A stretch of 64,000 bases of DNA from Saccharomonospora amisosensis (GCF_011761185.1 NZ_JAAOYM010000001.1:1798001-1862000), one strand, 5' to 3'; counted from the first letter of the stretch, positions 25,672 through 34,965 are shown. A program made the numbers and translations. The notes: generated from the sequence alone by a model not told the origin.

Positions 25672-26106
25672 GAGCCTGTTCCTGAACTGATCTTGGTCGG
25701 CTGGGCCGCTGCGGAGATTGGAAGGGACTCCTGGTAGATCGCATGGTGTCTAGGTCAACCGTTCTTCCGAGGAGTCCCGGGTGCCATCGTGCCCGAGTTC
25801 GTCGGCCTCGTTCGCGCGGGGTCGACAGTGCTGTCTGTTGGCCACCACGCACCGCCCATCGTGCAGGTCGCCGCGTTATCCGTCGGATATGACCGACGCT
25901 CAGTGGGCTGGAACGAACCGGCAGGCCAAATCGGATTCGTCGTGTTCACCGCAGATGGGTCGTGGAACGCAGCCTGGCCTGGATCAATCAACACCGCCGC
26001 TGCGTCCGCGACTACGAACGCCTCCCCGAACACCACGAAGCCATCGTCCGCTGGGCCATGATCCACACCATCAGCAAACGGCTCACCTGAGTTCAGGAAC
26101 AGCTTC
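25672..26106 (+). mobile_element. Internally deleted IS5-type element (435 bp) with TAA target duplication
   Basis: The ends are imperfect 17-bp inverted repeats (GAGCCTGTTCCTGAACT at left; complement of AGTTCAGGAACAGCTTC at right), flanked by TAA on both sides (25669-25671 and 26107-26109). The interior keeps only the beginning and end of a transposase gene. It is too short for an autonomous IS (about 0.85-1 kb), so it is a non-autonomous, MITE-like derivative. Confidence 0.8.
25870..26090 (+). pseudogene. IS5-type transposase remnant
   Basis: The 5' part encodes RYPSDMTDAQWA, the standard N-terminal motif of one IS5 subgroup. The 3' part, in a different frame, encodes RWVVERSLAWINQHRRCVRD, then AIVRWAMIHTISKRLT and a stop at 26088-26090. 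The catalytic middle is missing. Not functional. Confidence 0.8.
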
Positions 26107-26499
26107 TAACAGCGGGCGACGATACGGTCCGTAGCATCACGCGAAGCCTGCGGCGTCGTTACTCAGCCATCCTTGCGGGCGGGCCGAGGGGAGTGCCGAG
26201 CCCTCCGAAATCGGGTGAAGGCGACGGAAGCGGTGAATATCTTGGACGGGCAGCCCTGAAGGAATCCCCGGCTATGGGGCCGCGGAATGTATTGAAGGTG
26301 GCAACGGGTACTGGGGAGGCCCTCCCCGGTCCGATGACCTGCGGATAGGTGTCATCGGCAGCGTCGCGTCCTGTAACCGGTGATCCCGGGAAGTGGGCGC
26401 GGGCCGGTTGGCGTCGGAGGTGGCCGTAGTACCGCTTGCAGCCGGGAGACAACGCAACTCCCGGTGAGGGATTGGGCCACTGCTTCGTCGGTGCGTCAC

Positions 26500-27776
26500 G
26501 AAGTGGAAGAGGGGCCCGGTCAGCGCCCGTGTGGCTAGCCCTGCCGTCCGGGGGACTTCTCCGGCGTGCGTGGGCTCCGGTGCGTGCCAACGACGGCGCA
26601 CCGGGCATCGACCCGCACCACCCTGGCCAAGTCGAGCAGTACGGGAGACCGTCTTCTCGGCGAACTGGCCGACGAGTTGAGGTAGAGGCTGTATCGGCCC
26701 TCGTCTGCCCGCCGGGTGTTCATCTCCAGCCGGAGATGAAGGACAAGCGCCGGCCGCTGCCCATCCCGACGGTTCGTGACTGCGTCGCGCAGGCCGCGAT
26801 GAAGATCGTGCTTCCAGCCGGTCTTCGAGGCCGACATGCTGGCGTGCAGCTTCGGTTCCGGCCCAGACGCTCGGCGCATGACGCCCTGCAAGTGCTCATC
26901 GATGAGCACCATCGGGGCAGGCGGGGGGTGGTGGAGACGGACATCGGCGAGTGCTTCTCGGCGATCCCGCATGGGGAGTTGATGGACGCGGCCGAAGAGC
27001 GCGTCTGTGACCAGGCCGTCCTCAAGCTCCTGGGCAGATCCTGCGCGTCGGAGTGATGGAGGGTGCGTCGGTGCGGCGGCCGGCGACCGGGACCCGCAGG
27101 GCGGCGTACTCTCACCGCTGCAGTGCAACGTCTATCTGCACCGGCTCGACCGGGCATGGGACGAGCACGACGGGGGACTGGTCCGCTATGCCGACGACCT
27201 GGTCGTGAGGTGCTTCTCCGCAGCCAGGCCGAGCGGGCAGTTGCCCAACTGGGCCCCGCTGCTGGGTGAACTCCGGCTGAAGCCGAAGGCAGCCAAGAGG
27301 GCGATCGTGCACCTGGAGGTGGGCGGAGAAGACTTCGATTTCCCCGGCTTCCATCATCGCCAGGTCCGTTCCCGCGGACTCCACGGACGCAGACGCGTCG
27401 AGATCCTCGCCCGCTGGCCCTCCAATCGGGCGATGCAAGCACGCCCGCGACGGGATCCGGGAAATCACCGCCCGGCGTAGGCCACTGCTGTCGCCGCAAG
27501 CGCTGTGTGGAGGACCTCAACTTGTTCGTCAGAGGCTGGATGCCGCACTTCCGGTACAGTCATTCCGCCGACGCTTCAGCAAGATCTGCAGATTTGCATG
27601 GGAACGCCTTGCCCACTTTCGTCAGCAAGAAGCACCGGCGAGGGCTTTCAGCTGGTGCTCACCATTGCGTCCCCGAACGAACTCGGACTGACAGCCCGTA
27701 CGGAACCGTCGTGGCACCCAGGGCCGGAACGCCCTGGCGGGAGAGGCCGGATGCCGTCGGTGAACGGCGTCGGTGA
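26500..27776 (+). pseudogene. Group II intron reverse transcriptase/maturase, multiply frameshifted
   Basis: Fragments in several frames match an intron-encoded protein in order: MKDKRRPLPIPTVRD, RFRPRRSAHDAL, VVETDIGECFSAIPHGELMD, TPQGG-like and GGVLSPLQCNVYLHRLDRAW, the RT core RYADDLVV, then the maturase-domain piece LFVRGWMPHFRYSHSA and FVSKKHRRG. At least three frameshifts separate them, for example one inside the FEADMLACSFG segment that is only readable in another frame. Clearly dead. Confidence 0.8.
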
Positions 27777-27869
27777 GTCGTGTGCGGCAGAACCGCACGC
27801 ACGGTTCGAAGCGGCGGGGGTTGGAAACGGACCGGACGTACTCCGCCACCGTGGTAGCCCCGCCCCTAC
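27775..27869 (+). ncRNA. Group II intron domains V and VI
   Basis: A 34-nt hairpin with a GTGTGCGG/CCGCACGC stem and terminal GTTC pairing is the catalytic domain V. The following GGCGGGG ... CCCCGCC stem-loop with the CTAC end is domain VI and the 3' splice site. This is the conserved RNA part of the decayed intron. Confidence 0.65.
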
Positions 27870-28338
27870 AACTTGATCTCTCGGTTGGTCTGGATCAGCA
27901 CCATTACGGTCATGACCAGATTAGTTGCCCGCCTGGGAAGCTGCGGATCCGGCCGGATCTTGCAGGACCGGAGTTGCGCCTCCGTTCGTTCTGTTGGGCC
28001 GCGCAGGCACGCGTGAGCAGTGTGAGAGACCGGCTGCGGTAAGGTTGTCGATCAGGCCGTGTTGCCGGGCGGCACCCATGTTGTGCCGCCGGTTGGCGGG
28101 GCTTATACCAGCCTGCTGACCGGGTCAGCCTGGGTCTGCAAGTTGACACCGTGGCGCTTGTGTTCGCCGGGGTGGTTTGGTCCGACCGCCGCCGGATGCC
28201 ATCCGGACTCGGTGGACCGGGACCAGTTGGGCCTTGCGGCGAACCGCACAAGCGGCTCGGCCATAGTGGGTGCCGTGGCTCCGACTACGTCTCGTTCTTG
28301 TTCGGAAAGGCGAGCAGCAGCAATGCGGACCCATCCGA
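27870..28338. other. No gene recognised
   Basis: About 470 bp between the intron end and the leftward glycosyltransferase. Open frames on both strands lack family motifs and ribosome-binding sites. It is probably decayed or spacer sequence within the mobile region. Confidence 0.4.
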
Positions 28339-29499
28339 TTACCGCTGCTTCTGCCGAAGGTGTGAACGTACGCCGTTAACAATCCTTTCGGCCTGCTCTT
28401 CGCCAGTCCAATTAGAAATAGTTGCCGCGATCTCATGACGATGTAAATCGTGCTGGAGCCACTTCAATATGGCTTTGGACAACGAATCAGCATCACCGTG
28501 CGAGAAAAAATCACCATTGAGGCCAGGTGTGATCGCCGCCCACTCCGGGCCGTGAACGGCGACTTGGTCACCGACGAGTACGGGAACGCCGTGCGAGATG
28601 CTTTGTATCACCGCCAGGCCAGCTGCTGATGGAACGACGGAAACAGCGGCATCCGAATAGAGGGCCGCGAGCTCCTTTCGATCGTAGCACGGGCCCCAGA
28701 AATAAACACCAACTCCCTTCACGTTGGCGTAGTGCTCGAGGTTCCTGCGATTCGGCCCGTCGCCAACTATTGTCAAGTTGCACAGGTGTCCGTCGGCGCG
28801 TAACCGCGCGATCGCGTCTATAGCGAGCTCGAAATTTTTCTGGCGTGTGAGTCTCCCACAGCATAAGACGGTGGGTGTCTGTGGTTGGGTGTCGCACTTT
28901 GTGCGGACGTTAGAGTATCCTTTCCGGTTGATAGTGAACCGTGGATAACTGGAATCTCCAACACTGTTGTAAACGACATGCATCCGCCTAGAACGAAATC
29001 GATAGGATAGACCGATATCACGCGCTATGTCGCTGTAGAGTAGTAGGCCGTCAGCGATTCGATAGAAGGCGATTCGTATCCATTTTTTCAACCCGAACTC
29101 CGGAGTTCTCCAGCCGTGAGTCCAGAAAAGCACGGTTCTCCCACGCAGACGGATCAGAATGGCAGCGACCCAAGTACTGAGCCAGTAACAGTCACCAGGT
29201 ATTATCCAAGCGTCAAAATCGCGGCTGAGTGCCAGCCCTATGATTCCACGTTGCCAAACAACTCGGCCGATTCTTATGTTCCTGACTCGAAGGAAGCGCT
29301 GCGGATCGGGCGGCGGCGACGATGCCACATTTGGGTCGAGTCCAGAGCGATCGGAACAAAACCAAAATTGGATCCGGTCATCACGGGAAAGCATCGAAAA
29401 GAGCGCTGAACGGTAGTGTGCACAATGATCGTTAATAATGACGACACGAGGTCGCTGACACGTCGTTCCGGATTTCCTGGGCAAACGTGACGTCATCAT
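28339..29499 (-). CDS. Glycosyltransferase, GT4-like, low-G+C island gene
   Basis: A 386-residue GT-B protein: PRVVIINDHCAHYRSALF at the N-terminus, RTVLFWTHGWRT, then the donor-binding half with TVLCCGRLTRQKNFELAIDA, LTIVGDGPNRRNL and SDAAVSVVPSAAGLAVIQS, which holds the usual late acidic/Pro region in altered form. ATG 29499 overlaps the flippase stop by 4 nt; the frame extends to 29619 only as a shadow. Base composition is visibly poorer in G+C and codon choice more mixed than in flanking genes, suggesting transfer from another source. It probably builds a surface glycan with the flippase. Confidence 0.8.
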   Translation of the reverse strand: MMTSRLPRKSGTTCQRPRVVIINDHCAHYRSALFSMLSRDDRIQFWFCSDRSGLDPNVASSPPPDPQRFLRVRNIRIGRVVWQRGIIGLALSRDFDAWIIPGDCYWLSTWVAAILIRLRGRTVLFWTHGWRTPEFGLKKWIRIAFYRIADGLLLYSDIARDIGLSYRFRSRRMHVVYNSVGDSSYPRFTINRKGYSNVRTKCDTQPQTPTVLCCGRLTRQKNFELAIDAIARLRADGHLCNLTIVGDGPNRRNLEHYANVKGVGVYFWGPCYDRKELAALYSDAAVSVVPSAAGLAVIQSISHGVPVLVGDQVAVHGPEWAAITPGLNGDFFSHGDADSLSKAILKWLQHDLHRHEIAATISNWTGEEQAERIVNGVRSHLRQKQR

Positions 29500-30875
29500 G
29501 TAGATTCTTCCTTCTGTTGGGAAGCGTGGACGACTCCAGCATGCCTTTGTTGAAGTTTTAGTACTGACGAAATGAACAGCGAAGCGGCGTAAAGAACGTA
29601 AGCACCAACGGATGTCCATGCCGCACCTTCAATACCGTACTTTGGTACCAGGAATAGTAAGCCAAGAACGGTGATTATAAGACCGAAGAATTGCCAGCGT
29701 GCGCTTGTTCCAGGATAGCCCATCGCATTCAAAGCTGCTATCGTTGTCTGAGCCCCGAAGAAAAACGCGGCGCCGAGACAGAGTAACTGTACGAGCGATG
29801 ATTCACTTGCGTAATCTCGACCAAATGCAAGCGTGAGGAGCTCAGGCGAGTACAAGATCAATGGCAGGTAGATTGCGGCTGTTAGGAGGAAGCCAATTCT
29901 CATGTGTGTCCTGGCGACCGCCCGCCGTCGCAGTGGATCGTGTTGTCGCGAACAGTTCCCGAATGCATAGGCGCTGTACCCGAGCATCAGCACCCCCGGG
30001 GAGAGCGAAAGCGTAGCCGCCACGGCGTACTTGCCTAGTTCGGCTGGTGTAACCAAGAAGGCAAGCACGGTCTGATCAATTCTCTGGTTCAGCTGTGAGC
30101 TGATTTTTCCGATGTTGACCTTCCATCCGAACTTCAATAGTTCGCGCAAGCGAGGCGTTGAGACGGTGCGAGTAGTTTCCGAACGCGCCAGCGTTGGCTG
30201 CGGGTCTGCGGACGATGTGGCGGAATACATCAACCAGGTAGCCGTAAGTGCGGAGATCAGATAACACATGATCCAGCAGACAACTGCGGCGCGTAGTGTA
30301 AGCGCTCCGAGCACGTACAAGCCAACTATGAGGAGCGAATAGCTCGAATTGGCGGCGATCCGCGCCAGGTTCCATGCAGTCGTTTTACCGAACCCGTTGA
30401 GTATTCCGCTGATGAATCGTGTAACCAAAAAAAAGGGAGCAAGTAACGCGATTGCTATTGCTTCCGGATGCAAATCTGGAGATACAACGAAGTTGACCTG
30501 TATCATTGAGATCAGTACGGCGACAGCGAGGCCATACGGAATGCTCCACCTAAACGCTAATCCGCGCACCATTGCGGGGCTCGTCCTGTCCACTGCAACA
30601 CTACGGGTCAAGGCATCGTCGAGCCCGACACCCGCAACCGCCATCATAAGAAACGCGGGCTCAGTCAATGCGGCAAGTGATCCGCGTCCGGACGGTGTCA
30701 AACTCCTCGCCACGAGGATTCCCGACACGACGCCAGCAGCCCCAAGAACTGTGGAGAAGAGGATCGTACGAACGCCCGGGTCGTGCAGCAACCTCACGTA
30801 TCGGTCTCTGAATGTGCGACCATGCTGCGGCCTCTTCCTTCGATATGCCCGGTGCGCACGGATCGAAAAAATCAA
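29496..30875 (-). CDS. Oligosaccharide flippase family protein (Wzx-like)
   Basis: A 459-residue polytopic protein with about 12-14 hydrophobic helices: ILFSTVLGAAGVVSGILVARSLTPSGRGSLAAL split over the first helices, then FFLVTRFISGILNGFG, and a second half starting KFGWKVNIGKISSQLNQRID, typical of MATE/Wzx polysaccharide exporters. A TTG start at 30875 is favoured by GGAGG five bases upstream; a GTG at 30797 is an alternative. It would flip a lipid-linked oligosaccharide to the outer face. Low G+C content matches its partner glycosyltransferase. Confidence 0.82.
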   Translation of the reverse strand: MIFSIRAHRAYRRKRPQHGRTFRDRYVRLLHDPGVRTILFSTVLGAAGVVSGILVARSLTPSGRGSLAALTEPAFLMMAVAGVGLDDALTRSVAVDRTSPAMVRGLAFRWSIPYGLAVAVLISMIQVNFVVSPDLHPEAIAIALLAPFFLVTRFISGILNGFGKTTAWNLARIAANSSYSLLIVGLYVLGALTLRAAVVCWIMCYLISALTATWLMYSATSSADPQPTLARSETTRTVSTPRLRELLKFGWKVNIGKISSQLNQRIDQTVLAFLVTPAELGKYAVAATLSLSPGVLMLGYSAYAFGNCSRQHDPLRRRAVARTHMRIGFLLTAAIYLPLILYSPELLTLAFGRDYASESSLVQLLCLGAAFFFGAQTTIAALNAMGYPGTSARWQFFGLIITVLGLLFLVPKYGIEGAAWTSVGAYVLYAASLFISSVLKLQQRHAGVVHASQQKEEST

Positions 30876-32008
30876 TGACGCCTCCGCGCTGGGTTTGAGG
30901 CCGAGGAGTACTGCATTGCTAGCCCACAGTGAGCATACATCGATACCCGGGTTCTCCCAGGTTCGGCTTGATTTCGACCGACCTGGATCGACCTGCCTTG
31001 TCGCAGGTGAAGAAAGCAGACGCTGCTGCCTTTTCGCAGAACTCGTGGTTGCTTAGACATGCTGCCCGGGCGGTAATCGGAAAGCGTAGAGTGTCCCGAT
31101 GAAGAGGGCGAGAGCTGTGGCCCGGACGAATGATTCGAATTCGACCGCTGATTGGCACACGATAACGATAATGGTGCCAGCCTGTTGCTTACCGGAATGC
31201 GGTTTCCGTAAACAGCGGAGATCAACAGGGAGTACGACCAAGGAGATTGCCGTCCTGCGATCGCTGGAATCGTCTTTGTGTATGGTGCGGGTGAAATAAT
31301 GGCTTTCTTTGGGCAACTTGCGTGGTCAACACTTTCGGGGTTTACGGTGCTCGAGGGTCCACTTCCGAAAAGTGGACCCTCATTGCCTTTGAGCGAGTTT
31401 GGCTTGAATATAAGGAAGCGGCCGGGTAAGTATTCGGCAGTGCGAGCGCCGGGTGATACTTCCGCATTTGCGAACACTCGTTTCCATGTCAGGGGGACGC
31501 TGGCCACAGCGATCCGGACGGCAAGTTTGGCCCGACCGGTTGGGACGATCGCGAACGTATGGTGGCGAGGGCCGGACAGGTGGGAGGCCAGAACGATGAA
31601 GAGTGCCGCCACAAGTCCTCCCATGACTGCGCTGGCAAGCAATGTGAGTACGAAAATGAGTCCTTCGGTCGGCCAGAACGCTGGCTTGTGTCGGCTGTTC
31701 TTCGGATGGGGGAAGGACCAACTGAAACGGCCGATGGCAAGTTTGTAGGGGAGCGCCGTGGAGCGGTCCGACCAGACTCCCGGTGGAATGTCTCCTACCG
31801 TACAAATCGGCAGCGACATGCCGATTACGGTTGCGATCGGGCCGATGCGTGTGCACTTAGCACGCTGGTCGAATTTTCTGTCGACTTTGTTGAACGCGTC
31901 CCGGATCGCCGCCGTGCACACGGTTCCGCGTGATGCGGCAGCAGCGCCGTGGTCGGTGATACTCTGATTCACTGACTCATCACCGATGTACCTCACTCGT
32001 TTCGTCAA
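30872..32008 (-). CDS. Uncertain ORF with a membrane segment, possibly decayed
   Basis: A 378-codon frame that ends in a 4-nt overlap with the flippase TTG start. Only the middle (about 31400-31700) looks protein-like, with one strong helix, LIFVLTLLASAVMGGLVAAL, followed by KLAVRIAVASVPLTWKRVF. The remainder is rich in Ser, Arg and Pro and runs straight through a 12-bp hairpin at 31353-31381. It may be the remains of a membrane-anchored polysaccharide gene that has frameshifted, or a chance frame. I recognise no family. Confidence 0.25.
   Translation of the reverse strand: MTKRVRYIGDESVNQSITDHGAAAASRGTVCTAAIRDAFNKVDRKFDQRAKCTRIGPIATVIGMSLPICTVGDIPPGVWSDRSTALPYKLAIGRFSWSFPHPKNSRHKPAFWPTEGLIFVLTLLASAVMGGLVAALFIVLASHLSGPRHHTFAIVPTGRAKLAVRIAVASVPLTWKRVFANAEVSPGARTAEYLPGRFLIFKPNSLKGNEGPLFGSGPSSTVNPESVDHASCPKKAIISPAPYTKTIPAIAGRQSPWSYSLLISAVYGNRIPVSNRLAPLSLSCANQRSNSNHSSGPQLSPSSSGHSTLSDYRPGSMSKQPRVLRKGSSVCFLHLRQGRSIQVGRNQAEPGRTRVSMYAHCGLAMQYSSASNPARRRH
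31353..31381. terminator. Perfect 12-bp hairpin
   Basis: GAGGGTCCACTT, loop CCGAA, AAGTGGACCCTC. It is terminator-like and would stop leftward transcription entering the flippase region or rightward transcription from the other side. Its position inside an open frame argues against that frame being intact. Confidence 0.6.
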
Positions 32009-32259
32009 TTGTCCGGCGCCAGAATGGGTATAGCTTGTTTTTGTGCAGTTCGCTCCGGTTGCGATGTATTACTTATGACGGCGGTATGCCAGCGTCCACC
32101 CTAGCCCCAATCTGTTGGGGTCGCCGTACGATGATTGACCCGACTGAATGTCGCACGTGCGGGTGAACTACTACCTGGGTTGGGATGCTCGCTGGCTTGG
32201 TGAGTGAGACGATCGCATGGTGACGGCGGGAGTTGGCGATGTGCCTCCACCTCGTCTTA
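32009..32259. other. No gene; small hairpin
   Basis: No protein-like frame. A CCCCAA-TCTG-TTGGGG hairpin lies at 32105-32120 and could be a weak terminator. The stretch ends at an IS5-type element. Confidence 0.4.
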
Positions 32260-33127
32260 GAGCGTGTCTCACTTGGATGTGGGCTGAGGTGCGGGCATGA
32301 TCATGGCCTGTGACGGACGAGTTGTCGCGGCGGCTGGTGCCCGACGAGTTGTGGGTGCTGGTCGAGCCGTTGATCCCGCCGGGAAAGACGCGCCCGCAGG
32401 GTGGCGGCATGCCGCGAGTGGACGATCGCGCGGTGTTCACCGCGATCGTGTTCGTGCTGACCAGTGGCTGCGCCTGGCGGCATCTGCCGCCGAGCTTCGG
32501 GGTCACCGTGCCGACGGCACATCGCCGGTTCACCGAATGGACCGAGGCGGGACTGTGGCGGCAGTTACACCAGGCGGTGCTCGACGAACTGGGTGGCCAA
32601 GGCATGATCGACTGGTCCCGAGCGGTCCTGGACGGAGCATCCGTCAGGGCCAAAAGGGGGGCGGTCTGACCGGCCCCAGCCCGGTCGATCGCGGCAAGCC
32701 CGGCTCGAAGATCCACGTGCTGTCCGACCGGGACGGCCTGCCCCTGACGGTCGGGATCTCCGCGGCCAACACCCATGACAGCCACGCACTCAAACCTCTG
32801 GTCAACGCGCTTCGGGCGACCCGGTCCCACCGTGGACCCCGGCGCCGGAAGCCGGTCAAGCTGCACGCCGACAAGGCTTACGACATCCCAGCACTACGCC
32901 ACTGGCTGCGCCGGCGCGGGATCATTCCCCGCATCGCACGCAAGGGCATCGAATCCGCAGAGAAGCTCGGCAAACACCGGTGGGTCATCGAACGGTCCAT
33001 CGCCTGGCTGACCGGCTACCGGCGCCTGACCACCCGCTACGAACGCAAACCCAACCACTACCTCGCCTTCCTCACCCTCGCCGCCACTATCACCTGCTAC
33101 AAGAAACTCCCCAAATGAGACACGCTC
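32260..33127 (+). mobile_element. Complete IS5-type insertion sequence (868 bp)
   Basis: 17-bp terminal inverted repeats GAGCGTGTCTCACTTGG and, at the right, the complement of GAGCGTGTCTCATTTGG (one mismatch), flanked by a TTA target duplication (32257-32259 and 33128-33130). It carries one transposase in two overlapping frames. All parts appear intact, so it may be active. It is related to the damaged copy at 35254-36394. Confidence 0.9.
32310..33118 (+). CDS. IS5 family transposase, made by -1 frameshifting
   Basis: The first frame starts GTG 32310 (MTDELSRRLVPDELWVLVEP, then SGCAWRHLPPSFGV) and ends about 120 codons later. The second frame, one base back, carries KIHVLSDRDGLPLTVGIS, HADKAYD, GKHRWVIERSIAWLTGYRRL and ends at 33118. 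These supply the DDE catalytic core and the C-terminal Y(2)R(3)E(6)K-like motif. The switch occurs at AAAAGGGGGG (32652-32661), a typical slippery run for IS5/IS427-group elements. The combined protein would be about 270 residues. Confidence 0.85.
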
Positions 33128-33221
33128 TTAGGGCTCGGTCGTGCACTTCACATTCTGCGGTGTCCGAGTGCTTCGTGGTACACACCATTTTGTATGAGAA
33201 AGCGGCGTGAAGGGTGAGAAC

Positions 33222-34241
33222 ATGGACACGGTGGTCACCATCCTCGTCAACTTCAACTCGCGGCCGCAGATCGATCGGGCCATTGAGTCGGTACTCGAAC
33301 AGAACCTGGCAAGCGAACACCATGTCGTGGTGTGGGAGAACGGTGATGACGCTGAACTGCGCGGCCTAGAGCTCGGCAGTTCGGCTGTAATTAGTCGGAA
33401 GTGGCTCCATTACATTGGATCGGGACAAAACTTTGGTTATGCACCAGCGGTTCAGAAGGCCTGGAATTGGGTGCAGTCGTGTGGCTGGGCGGACGAAGTT
33501 TCCTTTGTGCACATGGCAGGCCCCGACACCTATTCGACGTCGAGTTCGGCGCTTGATTATCTCTGTTCCAGAGCTCGTTGCATGAACGCAGTAGTCGGCC
33601 CGGCCATGCGAGACAAGCAAGGTAGAATACGACTTTCTTCTTATCCGTTGCTCCGTCCGTATAACGTCGTGGTATCCCAACTGACAAATGGTTGGATCTC
33701 ACGACTCGGAAAGATCCGGTCTACGCAGCCTGCGAGCCGTAATGTTGGGACCCTCGACGGATCCTATGTTGTTTTTCCTCGGGTGTTCTGGGACAGGCTC
33801 GGAGGTCTTGACAACAATTATTTTCTGTATACGGACGATCATGATGTTTGCCGGCGAGCGGAACGGATGGGAATGCAGCGGTGGTGCGACAGCAGTGTGG
33901 AGGTTGTACACGAAGGCGGCACCTCACGTGTGTCCCGACGTCTGCTCTGCCGCCTGGAACGTGTCAGGTGTCATTTGAGGTATGTCGACCAGCATTTCGG
34001 TGGAAGCAATTCCACCGCTCTTCGCCGGATTCTGAGCCTGGAGCATTCCGGTGTGGTTGGGGATCGCGATATGGCTTGGTGGGCGCTCAATGCCCCAACT
34101 TCCTTCGAGGCGAACGGGTGCGAGAGTGTGTCGATCGAGGAGGCTTATCTCTCGTGGCTGAGCTATCGAAATGAGAACGAGGCGGGCAGGCTGTACGAGT
34201 CTGTCGAGGCAGAAATTAGAGGTAGGAATGCGTATTCTTGA
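33222..34241 (+). CDS. Glycosyltransferase family 2
   Basis: A 339-residue GT-A protein: VVTILVNFNSRPQIDRAIES at the N-terminus, VVVWENGDD, then a metal-site-like HMAGPDTY in place of a canonical DxD, and GTLDGSYVVFPRVFWDRLGG, LYTDDHDVCRRAERMG with the catalytic-base region typical of rhamnosyltransferase-like GT2 enzymes. ATG 33222 with GGTGAG upstream is preferred over GTG 33207. Low G+C compared with the core genes. It overlaps the methyltransferase by 14 nt, so the two were acquired together and probably modify the same glycan. Confidence 0.82.
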   Translation: MDTVVTILVNFNSRPQIDRAIESVLEQNLASEHHVVVWENGDDAELRGLELGSSAVISRKWLHYIGSGQNFGYAPAVQKAWNWVQSCGWADEVSFVHMAGPDTYSTSSSALDYLCSRARCMNAVVGPAMRDKQGRIRLSSYPLLRPYNVVVSQLTNGWISRLGKIRSTQPASRNVGTLDGSYVVFPRVFWDRLGGLDNNYFLYTDDHDVCRRAERMGMQRWCDSSVEVVHEGGTSRVSRRLLCRLERVRCHLRYVDQHFGGSNSTALRRILSLEHSGVVGDRDMAWWALNAPTSFEANGCESVSIEEAYLSWLSYRNENEAGRLYESVEAEIRGRNAYS

Positions 34242-34965
34242 GGTTGGTAGCGGACACAATCCGCATCCACGCTCGTCGGTGCTCGTCGACAAGTATATCG
34301 AGCCTTTCGAGCGCGAAGGGCCGTTACGGGTAGATCGACCGATTGTTATTGCTGAGGCGGAACGGCTGCCCTTTCGTGACAAATTGTTCGACGTGGCGAT
34401 AGCACGTCAGGTATTGGAACACGCGGAAGACCCGTTCTTGTTCGTGGCGGAGATGTCTCGAGTCGCTACCAGTTGTCGAGTGGAGACTCCCAGCCCTCTG
34501 ATGGAGACGATGTTTCGTGTGCGAGCGGGACATAGATGGACGGTCGATCAGATCGCTGGGGAAATCGTTGTATGGCCGATTTCGCAGGTGGCCAAGTCGC
34601 ATTACATTGGCCACCTGATCGAGACGTTGTACGAGCGTAACGCCTTCGTCTATCTCCTTGTGCGTGGTCGGCCGGATATTTTCCTAACGATTTATGAAGG
34701 TGTGGAACCATCGGTGCGTCTGGGAACCGAAAGTGAATTGCGGGAAAGTATAGAAAGCAGGATGGAGGCTTTGACGGGAAGTCCTCGGGCCAAGCAACTC
34801 GCGTGGGCCGCGACGGCGGTTAGAGGGATCTTGAGGTCGAAGTGGGAAGAGAGCAGGTTGGCGCGCTGGGCTGCGGGCGGCTTCCAATGGCCAGTTCTTC
34901 CTGCGGAAGGCTCGATGAAAGCCACGACAACGTCGTCGTTGCGCGCTCTGATCAGCGCTCGCTGA
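34228..34965 (+). CDS. Class I SAM-dependent methyltransferase
   Basis: A 245-residue protein that opens with the SAM-binding motif MRILEVGSGHNPHPRSSVLV, then an acidic pair in IVIAEAERLPF and the FDVAIARQVLEHAEDP motif IV. ATG 34228 has AGGTAGGA immediately upstream; the longer frame from 34171 is a shadow of the GT2 gene. The C-terminal half is variable. It probably methylates a sugar or lipid-linked intermediate made with the adjacent GT2. Confidence 0.8.
   Translation: MRILEVGSGHNPHPRSSVLVDKYIEPFEREGPLRVDRPIVIAEAERLPFRDKLFDVAIARQVLEHAEDPFLFVAEMSRVATSCRVETPSPLMETMFRVRAGHRWTVDQIAGEIVVWPISQVAKSHYIGHLIETLYERNAFVYLLVRGRPDIFLTIYEGVEPSVRLGTESELRESIESRMEALTGSPRAKQLAWAATAVRGILRSKWEESRLARWAAGGFQWPVLPAEGSMKATTTSSLRALISAR

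Larger units (their letters stand above)
26193..27869 (+). mobile_element. Decayed group II intron
   Basis: A GTGCC start near 26193 leads into a structured region of about 350 bp (GAAATCGGGTGAAGG and further paired segments), then the remains of a reverse transcriptase, then domain V at 27775-27808 (GAGTCGTGTGCGGCAGAACC and the pairing ACGCACGGTTC) and domain VI ending CCCCTAC at 27869. These are standard group II landmarks. The 5' boundary is approximate. The interrupted host sequence is not recognisable. Confidence 0.7.

Noticed and set aside
31099-31748. Rightward open frames opposite the uncertain ORF
   Set aside because: No ribosome-binding sites, no motif, and poorer codon character than the leftward frame between 31400 and 31700.
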